DNA of 64,000 bases, from contig JAKCFJ010000001.1 of NCBI GenBank assembly GCA_025041175.1, forward strand, positions 1,364,001-1,428,000, given 5' to 3'. Numbering within the stretch: position 1 is the first letter of the stretch; each line of letters opens with the position of its first letter. The notes beneath the pieces were generated by a model. It saw only the letters and a program-made list of their open reading frames with translations, ran no database searches and was not told the DNA's origin. The translations under genes and the position numbers were made by a program. The DNA comes from Halobacteriales archaeon YIM A00010. Lineage in GTDB: Archaea > Halobacteriota > Halobacteria > Halobacteriales > Haloarculaceae. Of the stretch, positions 32,716-44,100 are shown piece by piece.

Positions 32716-34358
32716 CAGTCCTGATCGAGAAGGTGCTCGAACACCGGTTCCGGCTCGTCGTACTCCGGACGGTGTCGGTGGCAGTAGCTCGTGCGGCCCG
32801 TTTCGCTCACCGGGTGGTGCTCGGGCGGCTCTTTCCCACAGACCGATTCGAACTCCTCGGTCAGCAGCCGGTGGGCCTGTGGCTCTTTGTCCTCCTCGAT
32901 GAGTTCGACCGCCGTCTCGACGTGGGTTCTAACCCCCGGCGGGACCTCCGAAAGCGCGGCCGCGAGCCGTTGCTCGTCGTCCATCTCCTCGGAGCCGTCG
33001 TCTGCCGGCTGGTTCTCACCGGCGGTTGGTTCGGAGGTGAACACCTCCTCGACGACATCGTGGATGTCATCGAAGCCGGTTTCCAGCCCGAGGAGTTGCT
33101 TTGCGCGCTCGCGAAGCCCCCGATCCCTCTGTTCGCGCTCGCGGAGGATTTCGCGCAGGAGTTCGATTCCCTCCCAGATGTCCTCGTCGACGTCCTCGAA
33201 CTCGGCCGGCCGGATCTTCACCGGACACCGCGTGCTGAACGGACAACCCGAGGGCGGGTCCCGCGGGCTGGGCGGGGTGCCACGCAGCGTGACGCGCTCT
33301 CGTGTCGCCGAGGGATCGGTATCCGGAATCGCTGATAACAACGAGTAGGTGTAGGGGTTTTTCGGGTTCCGGAACAGCTCTTCGGTCTCCCCGATCTCCA
33401 TGATGTGGCCGAGATACATCACCGCAACACGGTCACAGATGTGCCGAACCACGGAAAGATCGTGTGCGATGAACAGATACGTCAGTCCGAACCGATCCTG
33501 CAGATCATCAAGCAGGTTCAACACCTTCGCCTGCACCGAAACGTCGAGCGCGCTCACCGGTTCGTCGAGAACGACGAACTCCGGTTCGAGCGCGAGCGCC
33601 CGGGCGATACCGACGCGTTGTCGTTGGCCGCCAGAGAACTGGTGTGGATACCGGTAGTAGTGCTCTTCGCGGAGTCCCACCGTCTCCAGCAGCTCCCTGA
33701 CGCGCGCGCGCCGAAGGCGGGACTTGGCGGTGGTGACCGACACAGACACCGCTACTGACGATTCGCGTTCGGTAATCGATGCGTCCACGTCCGAATCGTC
33801 CATCGGGAGTGTGTCGCGCACGTCCACGGTCGGGCTACCGCCTCCGATCGAGACGGTGATGTCGGCCTGTTCGTCGGCTCGTGTGAGCGTGCCGTCGCCC
33901 GACAGGCTCGCGGATCGTCCCTGTGGATCGGCCACGGCGACAGAGAAGTTGGGCCAGCCATGCACGTCGAGGGGCTCGCGGATGATCTCCCCGACTGTCA
34001 TCCGGCTGTTGAGGCTGGATTCGGGGTCCTGGAAGACGATCTGGGCGTCGCGCCGCCACTTCTTCAGCTCATCGCCCGAGAGGGTGGTCACGTCGCGCCC
34101 GTCGAACAACACCTCCCCGTCGGTGGCGGTTTCGAGCTGAACGAGCGTCCGTCCCAGCGTGGTCTTTCCACAGCCCGACTCCCCGACCAGCCCGAGCGTC
34201 TCGCCGCGTCCGATCGAAAAGTCGACGCCGTCTACGGCTTTGACGGGCTGTGAACCGAGCAGCCCGCCGGTGTCGTAGTAGGTTTTCAGTCCGTTGACTT
34301 CCACGAGCGCCTCGGCGGCGGCCGTCTGCTGTGCCTCGGTGAGTAGCTCCTCACTCAT
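32715..34358 (-). CDS. Oligopeptide/dipeptide ABC transporter ATPase (DppF-like)
   Basis: A 547-residue ABC ATPase. Walker A is GESGCGKTT, the Q-loop [13 protein letters not shown], the signature [13 protein letters not shown], Walker [13 protein letters not shown] and the H-loop IAHDLSVV. The C-terminal oligopeptide-type extension [10 protein letters not shown] is followed by a long acidic tail (about 370-547) with Cys/His near the end. Between the Q-loop and the signature lies an extra stretch of about 85 residues ([14 protein letters not shown] to [12 protein letters not shown]) not found in ordinary DppF. The ATG at 34358 overlaps the previous gene's stop by 8 nt. Confidence 0.9.
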   Translation of the reverse strand: MSEELLTEAQQTAAAEALVEVNGLKTYYDTGGLLGSQPVKAVDGVDFSIGRGETLGLVGESGCGKTTLGRTLVQLETATDGEVLFDGRDVTTLSGDELKKWRRDAQIVFQDPESSLNSRMTVGEIIREPLDVHGWPNFSVAVADPQGRSASLSGDGTLTRADEQADITVSIGGGSPTVDVRDTLPMDDSDVDASITERESSVAVSVSVTTAKSRLRRARVRELLETVGLREEHYYRYPHQFSGGQRQRVGIARALALEPEFVVLDEPVSALDVSVQAKVLNLLDDLQDRFGLTYLFIAHDLSVVRHICDRVAVMYLGHIMEIGETEELFRNPKNPYTYSLLSAIPDTDPSATRERVTLRGTPPSPRDPPSGCPFSTRCPVKIRPAEFEDVDEDIWEGIELLREILREREQRDRGLRERAKQLLGLETGFDDIHDVVEEVFTSEPTAGENQPADDGSEEMDDEQRLAAALSEVPPGVRTHVETAVELIEEDKEPQAHRLLTEEFESVCGKEPPEHHPVSETGRTSYCHRHRPEYDEPEPVFEHLLDQD

Positions 34359-35736
34359 CGTGATCACCCCTGTCAGCGTCTCGGGTCTCCCCGAGCGATC
34401 GGTGGCGGTCGACGGTGTCGGCCGTGGACAGCTCCTCGGGGTAGAGCAGACACGCAGCGGTGTGTGTTTGTGCGTCCTCGCTCACGTCGACATTCTCGGG
34501 ATGGACGGCCTCACAGGCGTCGAACGCCTCGGGGCACCGGGGCGCGAACCGACAGAACGTCGGCTGCTCGTTCGGCGTCGGAACGTCGCCCTCGATGGTT
34601 CTGAGCCGGTCGTCCTCGGGATGACGGCCCGGGATCGATTCGAGCAGCCCCTGGGTGTAGGGATGTTTCGGGGCGTCGAACAGCTCATCGACGGGCGCTT
34701 TCTCAACGAGTTCGCCCGCGTACATCACGTTCACCTGGTCGGAGATCTCCGCGATGACGCCCATGTCGTGGGTGATGAACACGATCGACAGGTCGCGTTC
34801 GGCCTGGATCTCCGTGAGGAGTTCGAGGATCTGGGCCTGGATCGTCACGTCCAGTGCCGTGGTCGGTTCGTCACAGATGAGCAGTTCGGGTTTGCACGCC
34901 AGCGCCATGGCGATGACCGCGCGCTGGCGCATTCCACCGGAGAACTCGTGGGGGTACTCCCCGACCCGCCTGTGTGCGTCGGGGATCGAGACGGCTTCGA
35001 GCAGCCTGATGGCCTCTTCGTGGGCCGCGTTGCCCCGCAAGCCCTGGTGAAGACGGATCGCCTCTTTGATCTGGTTACCGACGGTGTACACCGGGTTCAG
35101 CGAGGTGAGCGGGTCCTGGAAGATCATGGCGATCCCCTGGCCTCGGAGCTTCCTGAACGCGTCCTCGGACGCGCGCGTCGTATCGACGTATCCGCCGTCG
35201 GTGTCTCGCACGACGAACGCGTCCTCCTCGGTGATCCCGAGCTGGTCGGTGAAGCCGTCTTCGACGAGGCTGCGCATCGTGACGACGTCCTCGCGCACCA
35301 GCTCGACGGGATCGATCCCCGCTCGGCTCTCCTCGCGGCCGGTGAGCCTCGCAGGGGACACCCCCTGGTCGAGCAGGCGTTCGATGCAATCGGCCACGTC
35401 GTGTTCGGTGCGAAGCGCTTCGATGTCGATCGTTCGGTCCGGATACTGCTCGGCGAGGCGCTCGACAGTGTCACCGTCCCTGAACCGAACGCTCCCGCCG
35501 ACAACACGGCCGGGGGAATCGATCAGGCCCATGATCGACCGGGCCGTCACGCTCTTTCCCGACCCGGACTCGCCGACGATCCCCACGGTCTCACCCCGGT
35601 GGACGTCGAAGCTGATTGCGTCGACCGCCCGGATCGTCTCCTTGTCTGTGAAAAACGACGTCTGGAGGTTCTCGACGGTCAACAGCGGCGGTTCAGATCG
35701 GTCGATCAATGCGGTGGAGTACATACTCATGATCAC
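34351..35736 (-). CDS. Oligopeptide/dipeptide ABC transporter ATPase (DppD-like)
   Basis: A 461-residue ABC ATPase. Walker A is GESGSGKSV, the Q-loop [13 protein letters not shown], the signature [13 protein letters not shown], Walker [13 protein letters not shown] and the H-loop [21 protein letters not shown] is the oligopeptide-family extension. Between Walker A and the Q-loop there is an extra region of about 95 residues ([19 protein letters not shown] to [12 protein letters not shown]), another halophile-style insertion. The start at 35736 overlaps the permease stop by 4 nt. It forms a heterodimer with the DppF-like subunit. Confidence 0.9.
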   Translation of the reverse strand: MIMSMYSTALIDRSEPPLLTVENLQTSFFTDKETIRAVDAISFDVHRGETVGIVGESGSGKSVTARSIMGLIDSPGRVVGGSVRFRDGDTVERLAEQYPDRTIDIEALRTEHDVADCIERLLDQGVSPARLTGREESRAGIDPVELVREDVVTMRSLVEDGFTDQLGITEEDAFVVRDTDGGYVDTTRASEDAFRKLRGQGIAMIFQDPLTSLNPVYTVGNQIKEAIRLHQGLRGNAAHEEAIRLLEAVSIPDAHRRVGEYPHEFSGGMRQRAVIAMALACKPELLICDEPTTALDVTIQAQILELLTEIQAERDLSIVFITHDMGVIAEISDQVNVMYAGELVEKAPVDELFDAPKHPYTQGLLESIPGRHPEDDRLRTIEGDVPTPNEQPTFCRFAPRCPEAFDACEAVHPENVDVSEDAQTHTAACLLYPEELSTADTVDRHRSLGETRDADRGDHDE

Positions 35737-37229
35737 GCACCTCCGCCGGCGGCAGTCGCACCGGCATCGGCATCTTCGCCCTCGCTTTCGGGATCCATCG
35801 CGTCTCGGATGCCATCACCCAACGCGTTGAACCCCGTGACGACGATCACGATCAACAGGCCGGGAAGCAGCGAAATGTGCCACGCGGGGGTCGTGACGTA
35901 GTCCTGTCCCGTTGCGATCGCACGGCCCCATTCGGGAATGGGCGGGTTGATCCCCAGTCCCAAAAACGACAGCCCCGACACGCCGATGATGACGCCCCCT
36001 AGCGACATCGAGCCGTAGATCAGGAGGTAGCTCACGGTGTACGGTAGCATGTGCTTTCGCATTGTGGTCGCCGAGCGCTGCCCGTAACTCTTTGCGGCGT
36101 CGACCCACTCCTGTTCTGCCACCTGGAGCGCCGGGCCACGGACCGCCCGCCACAGCCCCGGCCAGTACACCACGCCAAAGGTGAGCGCGAGCAACAGCCC
36201 GCCGTTGTAGATCTGTCCGAACCAGTGATTCTGGAACGTCGCTGACACGAGCAACAACAGCAAAATCCCCGGCAACGACTGGATCGAGTCGCTCACGAAC
36301 ACCACTGCCAGATCGATCACTCCCTTGTAGTAGGCGGTGAGCATCGAGAGGCCGGCGGCCATCACGATGCTCACCCCGATGGCGATGAGACCGATCGCAA
36401 GCGACACCCTGGCTCCGTAGGCCATGAAGGTGAACAGGTCCTGGCCGGGGTTGGTCATCGTGCCAAAGGGATGGAACCGTCCGAAGTCGTCGTACTGCCA
36501 CGGGTTGACGTTCACCGATCCGGCACCGCGGGAGGCGCTAGCGAGGTTCGCATCGAACGCGGACATCTTTTCGACGCTCTCGCTGTCGGCGTCGTAGTAC
36601 TCGATGTCGTGTTGGGCCGCGTTGTAGAGGTTCTGCTCGGCCGTCATCGGGCTGATTGCCGGCGCGAACAGCGCCATGCCGACGAACAACAGCACCACGA
36701 CCAGCCCGAACTGCCCCCACCGGTGGGTCCGGAGCCGGTCGACCACGTCGTCTCTCGGCGTCCAGTCCGCGAACCGGTAGTGGCGAACGTAGAGCCGGTA
36801 GCCGCGCCAGCACCACCACAGCAGGCCGAACATGTAGGCGTACACCACCACGACCCGGAGCAGCCACGCGTGTTTCGGTTCCAGGCCGAGGAACGTTCCG
36901 TGCCACGCGCCGTCGGGCGTCTGATACCCCTGGTTGGGGATCGCGTCTCGGGACAGCAGCGTCGGCAGCCCATTGGCCACCTGGCCCGCGCTCGTGAGCG
37001 CGGCGTCGATGGCACCGCCGATCGAGGGAACGACCGGCCCGCCAACCACCGCGGCGGCGCCACTGGCGACCGCGCCAGCCAGCCCCGACACGATCGTGAC
37101 GGCCACCGAGGCGATCGCTCCGGCTTCGAGTGCGAGTAAAACGAGCAGGACACCCACCCAGAGCAGTGCTGGCCGGGGATTCGACCGAAGTCGTTGTGTG
37201 AACGGTAGAACGTCGGTTGTCTCACTCAT
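35733..37229 (-). CDS. Oligopeptide ABC transporter permease (DppC-like)
   Basis: A 498-residue permease. The C-terminal half is the usual DppC/OppC membrane domain with the EAA-type loop EWVDAAKSYGQRSATTMRKH and GLSFLGLGINPPIPEWG. The N-terminal half is unusual: about 170 residues with two to three extra membrane segments and a loop of small residues (SGAAAVVGGPVVPSIGGA), then a periplasm-like insertion (residues 205-260) before the core. Extended DppC proteins are known from haloarchaea. It shares 4-nt overlaps with both neighbours. Confidence 0.9.
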   Translation of the reverse strand: MSETTDVLPFTQRLRSNPRPALLWVGVLLVLLALEAGAIASVAVTIVSGLAGAVASGAAAVVGGPVVPSIGGAIDAALTSAGQVANGLPTLLSRDAIPNQGYQTPDGAWHGTFLGLEPKHAWLLRVVVVYAYMFGLLWWCWRGYRLYVRHYRFADWTPRDDVVDRLRTHRWGQFGLVVVLLFVGMALFAPAISPMTAEQNLYNAAQHDIEYYDADSESVEKMSAFDANLASASRGAGSVNVNPWQYDDFGRFHPFGTMTNPGQDLFTFMAYGARVSLAIGLIAIGVSIVMAAGLSMLTAYYKGVIDLAVVFVSDSIQSLPGILLLLLVSATFQNHWFGQIYNGGLLLALTFGVVYWPGLWRAVRGPALQVAEQEWVDAAKSYGQRSATTMRKHMLPYTVSYLLIYGSMSLGGVIIGVSGLSFLGLGINPPIPEWGRAIATGQDYVTTPAWHISLLPGLLIVIVVTGFNALGDGIRDAMDPESEGEDADAGATAAGGGA

Positions 37230-38272
37230 GATTGCTCATACCCGATTCGTGGATCGATCACTGTGTACAACAGATCCTGGAGGATGTTCACGACCTGGAG
37301 GAAGATCGCGAAGACGAACAACAGCGCGCCAGCGAGCGCGAGATCGCCCTGTCTGATCGCCTCGAACGTGAGCTTCCCCAGCCCGTTGAGCGCGAAGACG
37401 TACTCCACGAGCACTGACCCGCCGATCAGCACGAACGCCTCGCTCGAAATGACCGGCACCAGCGGGATTAACGCGTTCCGGAACACGTGTTTCCAGACGA
37501 TTACTCGGCGGCCGAGCCCCTTGGCGCGGGCCGTCTCCACGTAGTCGGAGTTGATGGTTTCGAGCACGGCCGTTCGGCCGATCCGCATCTCGTTACCCAT
37601 CGACGCCGATCCGAGCACGATCGCCGCCGGCAGGATCCACTTGATCGCCGCGAGCAGTGCCATCGGATCGCCCAAGTTCCCCAGATCGGGGGTGCCGATC
37701 ACGTTCGTCTCGACGAGGAAGGCGGACCACGACAACTGGACGCCGATCAGATCGTAGCTCAGCCCCTCGGTGTTGACGAGGAACCGCGAGAGGATGATCG
37801 CGAGCCAGAAGTTCGGCATCGCCCGCCAGACGATCCCGCTGAACGAGGCGAAGTAATCCGGCATGGAGTTCGGACGCAGCCCCGCGTAAAAGCCCAGGGG
37901 AATCCCGATGAGCAGCGCGATCAGCACCGACCAGAAGCCGAGCCAGATCGTGACCGGCGCGCGGGCGAGGATCAGATCGAGCACCCCCGCCCCCCGATTG
38001 ATCACCCACGTCTGGCCGAAACTCAACGTTACCAGATCCACCATGAACTCTATATACTGGTCCCACAGCGGCACCGGCGACCCGTCGGGGTTGATGATGC
38101 CGAGCTGGACCCGCATCCGGTGGGCGAGCTCCGGATTCTGGTTCTGGCCGAGGGCCGCCGCGACCGGATCCCTCGGTCCCATCCGAATCACGATGAACAC
38201 GAGCGACATGGCGAAAAATACCACCGGAACCGCGAGCACCAGCCGCCGGATGAAATACCGCCACCGGCTCAC
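37226..38272 (-). CDS. Oligopeptide ABC transporter permease (DppB-like)
   Basis: A 348-residue DppB/OppB permease with six membrane helices. The N-terminal RYFIRRLVLAVPVVFFAMSLVF is typical, as are DPVAAALG and the EAA-type loop SDYVETARAKGLGRRVIVWKHV. It pairs with the DppC-like subunit to form the pore. Its start lies 123 nt after the substrate-binding protein gene, and its stop overlaps the DppC start by 4 nt. Confidence 0.93.
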   Translation of the reverse strand: MSRWRYFIRRLVLAVPVVFFAMSLVFIVIRMGPRDPVAAALGQNQNPELAHRMRVQLGIINPDGSPVPLWDQYIEFMVDLVTLSFGQTWVINRGAGVLDLILARAPVTIWLGFWSVLIALLIGIPLGFYAGLRPNSMPDYFASFSGIVWRAMPNFWLAIILSRFLVNTEGLSYDLIGVQLSWSAFLVETNVIGTPDLGNLGDPMALLAAIKWILPAAIVLGSASMGNEMRIGRTAVLETINSDYVETARAKGLGRRVIVWKHVFRNALIPLVPVISSEAFVLIGGSVLVEYVFALNGLGKLTFEAIRQGDLALAGALLFVFAIFLQVVNILQDLLYTVIDPRIGYEQS

Positions 38273-38395
38273 GGACGCTCACCGTCCGTTCCGTGTTGAT
38301 GAATGAATGACATACTTTGCGTTTCTGTTTGAGGCAAATGTTTCTTTCCTTTGATTGACCTGCTGACGACGCGAAAAACGACCGCCAGATACCCG

Positions 38396-40201
38396 TTACT
38401 CCTGCTCTATCCAGGCAGTGTTGTACATGGCCCGTGAAACGCCCATTCCGCCGAACTTGTCGGGGATATGAACGTCCTGGTAGGTGAAGTACTCGGTGCT
38501 GATGGCGCTGATCGGGATGAGCACCGCGTCCTCCCAGTTGGCCTCCTCCATCGCGATGTACTGCTCTTCGCGGGTTTTCTGTTTCTCATCGCTCGGACCG
38601 AGGTTGTTCTGGATCGTCTCGAACGCGCTCGCCGCGGCTTTTGAGGCCTCGGTTTGCGAGTCACGCCCCCAGTTGAGGTAGGTGTACGACGCCGGGTCGC
38701 CGGTGTGGGTGTTCGGCGGGTGCAGCAGCTTCAGGAAGTTGTCCGGCCGTGGCCAGTCGGCGATCCACCCCAGCGAGTACAGCTCGTTCGTCCCGTTCTG
38801 TCCGCGCTGTTGCAGCGTCTGGAAATCCGCGGGCTGGAGCGACAGATCGATGTACGCCTGCTTGGCCCGTTGCTGGAGATTTTTCCCGAGCTCGTCGAAT
38901 ATCTTCCCTTGGTAGTGGGTAAAGGTGAGTTCGAAGCGGTTGTTATCGCCGTATCCCGCCTCCTCCATCACCTTCTTCGCGCCCTCGGTGTCGTTTTTGC
39001 CGGGGCTGTAGGGGTAGTTCTCTTGAGCGTGTTTCTCCGCCGCGTCCGGCCCGCCGGGGTAGATGAGACCCGGAGTGAGGTGGTACGACGGGAGCCGGCG
39101 GCCTTTGACCACCTGCTCCACGTACGACTCCGTGTTGAAGAGGTACGAGATCGCCTGCCGGACGGGTTTGGGGACGTTCGACGTGTTGAACGCGATGTAG
39201 CGTGTGGCGACTTCGGGCACCTTCAGGTAGTTGAACTCGTCGCCGTCGATCCTGTAGGTCCCCGTTTCACGCTTTTTGTCGTCGGTGTTCTCGACGTTCA
39301 CGTTCCCGGGGTTGTACTCCGAGGTGGGAATGGTGAAGACATCGGCGTTGCCCTCCATCGCGTAGCTGAACGCCGCCGAATCCTTCTCGATCACCGCCCA
39401 GTGGACGCTGTCGACGTGGGCGGTCTGTCCGTGGTAGTCGTCGAACCGCGTGACTCTCGCTTCCTCCTGTTTGTTCCAGCTGTCGAATTCGAACGGCCCG
39501 GCACCGATCGGGTTGCGCTCTTTGAACTCGGTGTACTGGTCGGCGGGGCTGTCCGGCGTGCCCTCGTCCTCCAGGGAGCCAACGATGTCTTTGGGGACGA
39601 TGGCGAACGCGGCGTAGGCCAGCACTTCCAGCGTGGAGTGGAACGGCTGTTCCAGCGTCACTGTTACCGTCTTCTCGTCGGACGCCTCCACGCCGAGCGT
39701 GCCTGGCTCGTAGTTGCCATCGCTGTCGGTTTCGTGGGTGACGCCGATCGAGCTGAGGATGAAATCTGCCCGGACGGAGTGGGGCGAGCCGGCGACCCGC
39801 TCGAAGGAGTACACCACGTCCTCTGCGGTCACCTGATTGCCGTTGTGGAACGTCGCGTCTTTGAGCGTGAACGTGTACTCCGTGTTGTCGTCGTTGGTTT
39901 GGTACTCCTCCGCGAGCAGCGTCTCCGTCTCCACCTGACCGTGGGCGTAGTGAATCAGCGGATCGAACACTTGCGTGATGATCCGACCGGAAGCGGTGCC
40001 GTCGGCGGCGACTGGGTCGAACCCGCCCATCGTGGAGTTGACGAAGTTCAGCTCGCCGCCGTCTTGGGGTTCTTGGCTCCCACCATCACTGCCGCCGTCG
40101 TCGTCGCTCCCACCGATGCAGCCTGCCATCGAAGCCGCAACCGCCACACCGCCCGTCGCCTGGAGGAACCCTCGCCGCGAGAGTCCGGTACTGTCTGTCA
40201 T
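38396..40201 (-). CDS. Oligopeptide-binding lipoprotein (family 5 SBP), Tat-exported
   Basis: A 601-residue solute-binding protein. The Tat signal LSRRGFLQATGGVAVAASMAGC ends in a lipobox cysteine at about residue 28, followed by a Ser/Asp/Gly linker. SBP family 5 features include ATFHNGNQVTAEDVVYSFERV, GAGPFEFDSWNK and AISYLFNTESYVEQV. It captures peptides or related solutes outside the cell for the downstream permeases and ATPases. It is the first gene of the operon; a minus-strand TATA-like AAATTTATC (about 40230-40238) and a GAGGTGG ribosome-binding-like sequence precede the ATG. Confidence 0.94.
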   Translation of the reverse strand: MTDSTGLSRRGFLQATGGVAVAASMAGCIGGSDDDGGSDGGSQEPQDGGELNFVNSTMGGFDPVAADGTASGRIITQVFDPLIHYAHGQVETETLLAEEYQTNDDNTEYTFTLKDATFHNGNQVTAEDVVYSFERVAGSPHSVRADFILSSIGVTHETDSDGNYEPGTLGVEASDEKTVTVTLEQPFHSTLEVLAYAAFAIVPKDIVGSLEDEGTPDSPADQYTEFKERNPIGAGPFEFDSWNKQEEARVTRFDDYHGQTAHVDSVHWAVIEKDSAAFSYAMEGNADVFTIPTSEYNPGNVNVENTDDKKRETGTYRIDGDEFNYLKVPEVATRYIAFNTSNVPKPVRQAISYLFNTESYVEQVVKGRRLPSYHLTPGLIYPGGPDAAEKHAQENYPYSPGKNDTEGAKKVMEEAGYGDNNRFELTFTHYQGKIFDELGKNLQQRAKQAYIDLSLQPADFQTLQQRGQNGTNELYSLGWIADWPRPDNFLKLLHPPNTHTGDPASYTYLNWGRDSQTEASKAAASAFETIQNNLGPSDEKQKTREEQYIAMEEANWEDAVLIPISAISTEYFTYQDVHIPDKFGGMGVSRAMYNTAWIEQE

Positions 40202-40512
40202 TCCAACACCACCTCAATGATCCTTGGTGATAAATTTGCCGTTATACTTCCGGTTTCCTGTCTGAAATATGATTTAATACCCGAAGCGGATTTTCGGAGG
40301 TTCGAGACCGGTACGGTCGATACATCGCTGTTTGTGATACACATATACACGTCTCATCACTAATCAAGCACACGTCTAATATCCGGGTATAAGTGAAATC
40401 GCTGTTTCACTCACTGCCTGATCTTACCCGCCAAAATCATATTATTTCGAACATCAAACCATTCGTCGTCAGTTTCGTCACGTTTATATCGGAGTGGAAA
40501 CAACTGGTGTGT
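40202..40512. other. Divergent promoter region, no gene
   Basis: 311 nt between the substrate-binding protein gene (leftward) and the small gene at 40513 (rightward). It is A/T-rich in the middle (40240-40460) and carries TATA-like elements for both directions: AAATTTATC on the minus strand near 40234 and TTTATA at 40483-40488 on the plus strand. Confidence 0.6.
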
Positions 40513-40671
40513 ATGGTGCCAGATACGGCCCCGGCGTCGGAGACACGCGTCGATCATGAGGTGATGATGGCTGTCGATTCGGATCAGCTCATCATTGCCG
40601 ACGTTTGTCGGGACGGAGCCTGGCTCAAGATGCCGACCGCAGAAGCGTCAACGCTAGAGGAGTGGCGATAG
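40513..40671 (+). CDS. Small haloarchaeal protein (52 aa)
   Basis: A 52-residue acidic protein: MVPDTAPASETRVDHEVMMA, then VDSDQLIIADVCRDGAWLKM, ending PTAEASTLEEWR. The closing pattern (short strands D-x-L-I-I-A-D, then W-L-x-M and a C-terminal E-W-R) is like several tiny haloarchaeal DUFs of unknown function. A TTTATA box at 40483-40488 lies about 27 nt before the ATG, supporting this start and a leaderless mRNA. An upstream in-frame ATG at 40393 would add an atypical basic region and is rejected. Confidence 0.65.
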   Translation: MVPDTAPASETRVDHEVMMAVDSDQLIIADVCRDGAWLKMPTAEASTLEEWR

Positions 40672-40744
40672 CGGGCGTCCCGCTGTTGTAGCGGCGCGCA
40701 TCGTTCGGGAACCTTTTTGCCGGCATCGTTCGTGGGGTGAGTGT

Positions 40745-41167
40745 ATGGACTATCGGACTGTCGAAAGCAGCCGCGAGTTCGTCGCCCGGATGGACCACGG
40801 CGCGGACTGGCGCGCCCAGATCGAGGCGTTCGCGGAGGAACAGGAGATCGATGCGGCGTTTTTTCACGGATTAGGAGCCGTTCAGGACGCAGAGCTGTTG
40901 TTTTACGACCAGGACGACCTGGAGTACCGGCCGATCGCGTTCGAGGAGCCACTGGAGGTGACCGCCTGTATCGGGAACGTTTCCCACCTGGACGGTGAGC
41001 GGTTCGCCCACACGCATGTGACGCTTTCCGACAGGGAGGGGCGGACCGTCGCGGGGCACCTCGACCGAGCGACGACGTTCGCGGGCGAGCTGTACGTTCG
41101 GGAGTTCGACACCGAACTGGTCCGCCAGCGGGATGGGACGACGGATCTGGACCTCTGGGAGCTGTGA
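40745..41167 (+). CDS. PPC/DUF296 domain protein
   Basis: A 140-residue single-domain protein of the PPC (DUF296) family. It has REFVARMDHGADWRAQIEAF, FFHGLGAVQDAELLFYD and the HxH metal-type motif in FAHTHVTLSDREG. In plants the domain is fused to AT-hooks; in prokaryotes it stands alone and probably forms metal-binding trimers, with unclear DNA contact. Its last 4 nt overlap the GTG start of the DNA polymerase D large subunit (GTGA), so the two genes are translationally coupled and perhaps functionally linked. Confidence 0.9.
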   Translation: MDYRTVESSREFVARMDHGADWRAQIEAFAEEQEIDAAFFHGLGAVQDAELLFYDQDDLEYRPIAFEEPLEVTACIGNVSHLDGERFAHTHVTLSDREGRTVAGHLDRATTFAGELYVREFDTELVRQRDGTTDLDLWEL

Positions 41168-44100
41168 ATCCCGAGGAACGCTATTTCGAACGCATCGAAT
41201 CCCAGCTGGACGACGCGTTTGCGGTCGCTCAATCGGCAAAAGAACGCGGGGGGGATCCGAAACCCGACGTGGAGATCCCGGTAGCCAAAGACATGGCCGA
41301 CCGCGTGGAGAACATCCTCGGCATCGAGGGTGTCGCCGCGCGGGTCCGCGAACTCGAAGGGCAGATGAGCCGCGAGGAGGCCGCGCTCGAGCTGGCCGAA
41401 GATTTCGCCGAGGGTCGAGTTGGCGAGTACGAAACGACGGCCGGGATGATCGAGGGCGCAGTGCGGACCGCCGTTGCGCTGCTCACGGAGGGCGTCGTGG
41501 CGGCCCCCATCGAGGGGATCGACCGCGTGGAACTGCTCGAAAACGGCGACGGCACCGAGTTCGTCCGGGTGTTCTACGCCGGCCCGATCCGTTCTGCGGG
41601 AGGGACGGCACAGGCGCTCTCGGTGCTCGTCGCGGACTACGCCCGAACGCTGCTCGGGCTGGACCGGTACAAACCCCGCGATGAGGAGATCGAGCGATAC
41701 GCCGAGGAGCTGGGGCTGTACGACGACGAGACCGGGCTGCAGTACTCCCCCAAAGACGAGGAGACGACGTTCATCGCGGAACACTGCCCGATCATGCTCG
41801 ATGGGGAGGCCACGGGCGAGACGGAGGTGTCTGCCACCCGTGATTTAGAACGCGTCGACACGAACAACCCGCGGGGTGGGATGTGCCTCGTGCTCGGGGA
41901 GGGGATCGCCCAGAAGGCCCCGAAGATCAAGCGGTACACCGAACAGCTCGATGAGGTCGAGTGGCCGTGGCTCGACGACCTGATCGAGGGAACGATCGGC
42001 GATGGGCCGGACGCCGACAGCGAGGCCGACGCCGGTACCGACGATGGTGACCCGAGTGACGAGACGAGCGAGGCTCCCACGGAGGCGGGACCACCCCGAG
42101 CGGAGTCGACAACGAAGTTTCTTCGGGACCTCATCGCCGGCCGGCCCGTCTTCTCCCACCCCTCGCGAACGGGTGGCTTTCGGCTGCGGTACGGACGGGC
42201 ACGGAACCACGGGTTTGCGACCGCCGGCGTCCATCCGGCGACGATGCACCTCGTTGACGACTTCCTCGCCACCGGCACCCAGATCAAAACCGAACGCCCC
42301 GGCAAGGCCGCGGGCGTCGTGCCCGTAGACACGATCGAGGGACCGACAGTTCGGCTCGCAAACGGCGAGGTGCGCCGCGTTGACGACCCCGAGGAGGCCC
42401 TAGAGATCCGCAACGGCGTCGAAGCCATCCTCGATCTCGGGGAGTATCTCGTCAACTACGGGGAGTTCGTCGAGAACAACCACCCGCTCGCGCCTGCTTC
42501 TTACACCGTCGAATGGTGGGTCCAGGAGTTCGAGCGCGCCGGCGCCAACGCACAGGCGTTGGGCGACGATCCCCACGTGGATCTTTCCGATCCCACCGTG
42601 GAAAAGGCGGTAGCGTGGGCCACCGAGTACGACGCACCGCTCCACCCGAAGTACACGCATCTGTGGCACGACCTCACTGTCGAGCAGTTCGACGCGCTGG
42701 CCGACGCCGCCTCGGCGGGACGATTCTCCGAGACCGGTGGCGCGCTGATCGTTCCACGGACCGAATCCATCCGGATCGCGCTCGAAACGCTCCTCGTCGA
42801 GCACACGACCGACGACGCGATTGAGATTCCCGACGCTGGCGCGCTGGTCCGCTCGCTCGGACTCACCGACGATCTCGAACGGGAGTGGTCGATGGCCGAC
42901 CTGTCCGACGGCGCGCGGTCGTGGGGCGCGAACGACGACGGAACCAACGCCATCAGGGCGGTGAACGAGGTCGCGCCGTTCTCGGTTCGTGAGCGCGCGC
43001 CGACCCGCATCGGCAACCGGATGGGTCGCCCGGAGAAATCCGAACAGCGCGAGCTGAGTCCGGCGGTCCACACGCTGTTTCCGATCGGTGAGGCCGGTGG
43101 CAGCCAGCGGGACGTCACACAGGCGGCCGCGCACACCGAGTCGATGCGATCGACCGCCGGGCAGGTCGAGCTGCAGATCGCCCGCAGGGAGTGCGTCGAC
43201 TGTGGGACGACGACGTTCACGGCACGGTGTCCGGACTGTGGCGGGGTCACGGATCCGGTGTACGTCTGTCGGGACTGTGACATCCGCGTCGAACCCGACG
43301 AGTCCGGGCGTGCGGAGTGTCCCCGGTGTGAGGAGCTTGCAACCCCCGTCGAACGCCGGGAGATCGACGTGAATGGGGCGTATCACGACGCGCTGTCGGC
43401 CGTCGGAGAGCGGGAACACGCTTTCGATATCCTCAAAGGGGTGAAAGGACTCACTTCCGAGCAGAAAGTCCCCGAGCCGATGGAAAAGGGGGTTCTGCGC
43501 GCGAAACACGACGTCTCGGCGTTCAAAGACGGCACGATCCGGTACGATATGACCGATCTCCCGGTGACGGCCGTCCGCCCCGCCGAGCTGGACGTAACCG
43601 TCGAGCAGTTTCGCAAGTTGGGGTACGAGACCGACATCGACGGCGAACCGCTCCGCCACGCCGACCAGCTGGTCGAGCTCCGGGTCCAGGACATCGTTCT
43701 CTCCTCGGGGGCGGCCGAGCACATGCTCAAAACGGCGGACTTCGTTGACGACCTCCTCGAACAGTACTACGGGATGGACTCCTTTTACGAAGTCGACGAA
43801 CGCGACGATCTCGTGGGCGAGTTGGTGTTCGGCATGGCTCCACACACCTCCGCAGCGGTCGTCGGGCGCGTCGTCGGGTTCACCGACGCTGCCGTCGGCT
43901 ACGCACACCCTTATTTTCACGCTGCGAAGAGGAGAAATTGCGACGGCGACGAAGATTGCGTGATGTTGCTGTTAGACGGGCTGTTGAACTTCAGCAAGCT
44001 GTATTTACCGGACAAACGCGGTGGGAGCGTGGCGGCGGACACGCGGCTCACCGCGTTCGATTCTGCGGGCGCAGTCCGGAATCTCCCGATCGAGGAGCTC

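Noticed and set aside
40393-40512. Longer reading of the 52-aa protein from ATG 40393
   Set aside because: It runs through the TATA box and an A/T-rich promoter region and has an atypical basic composition.
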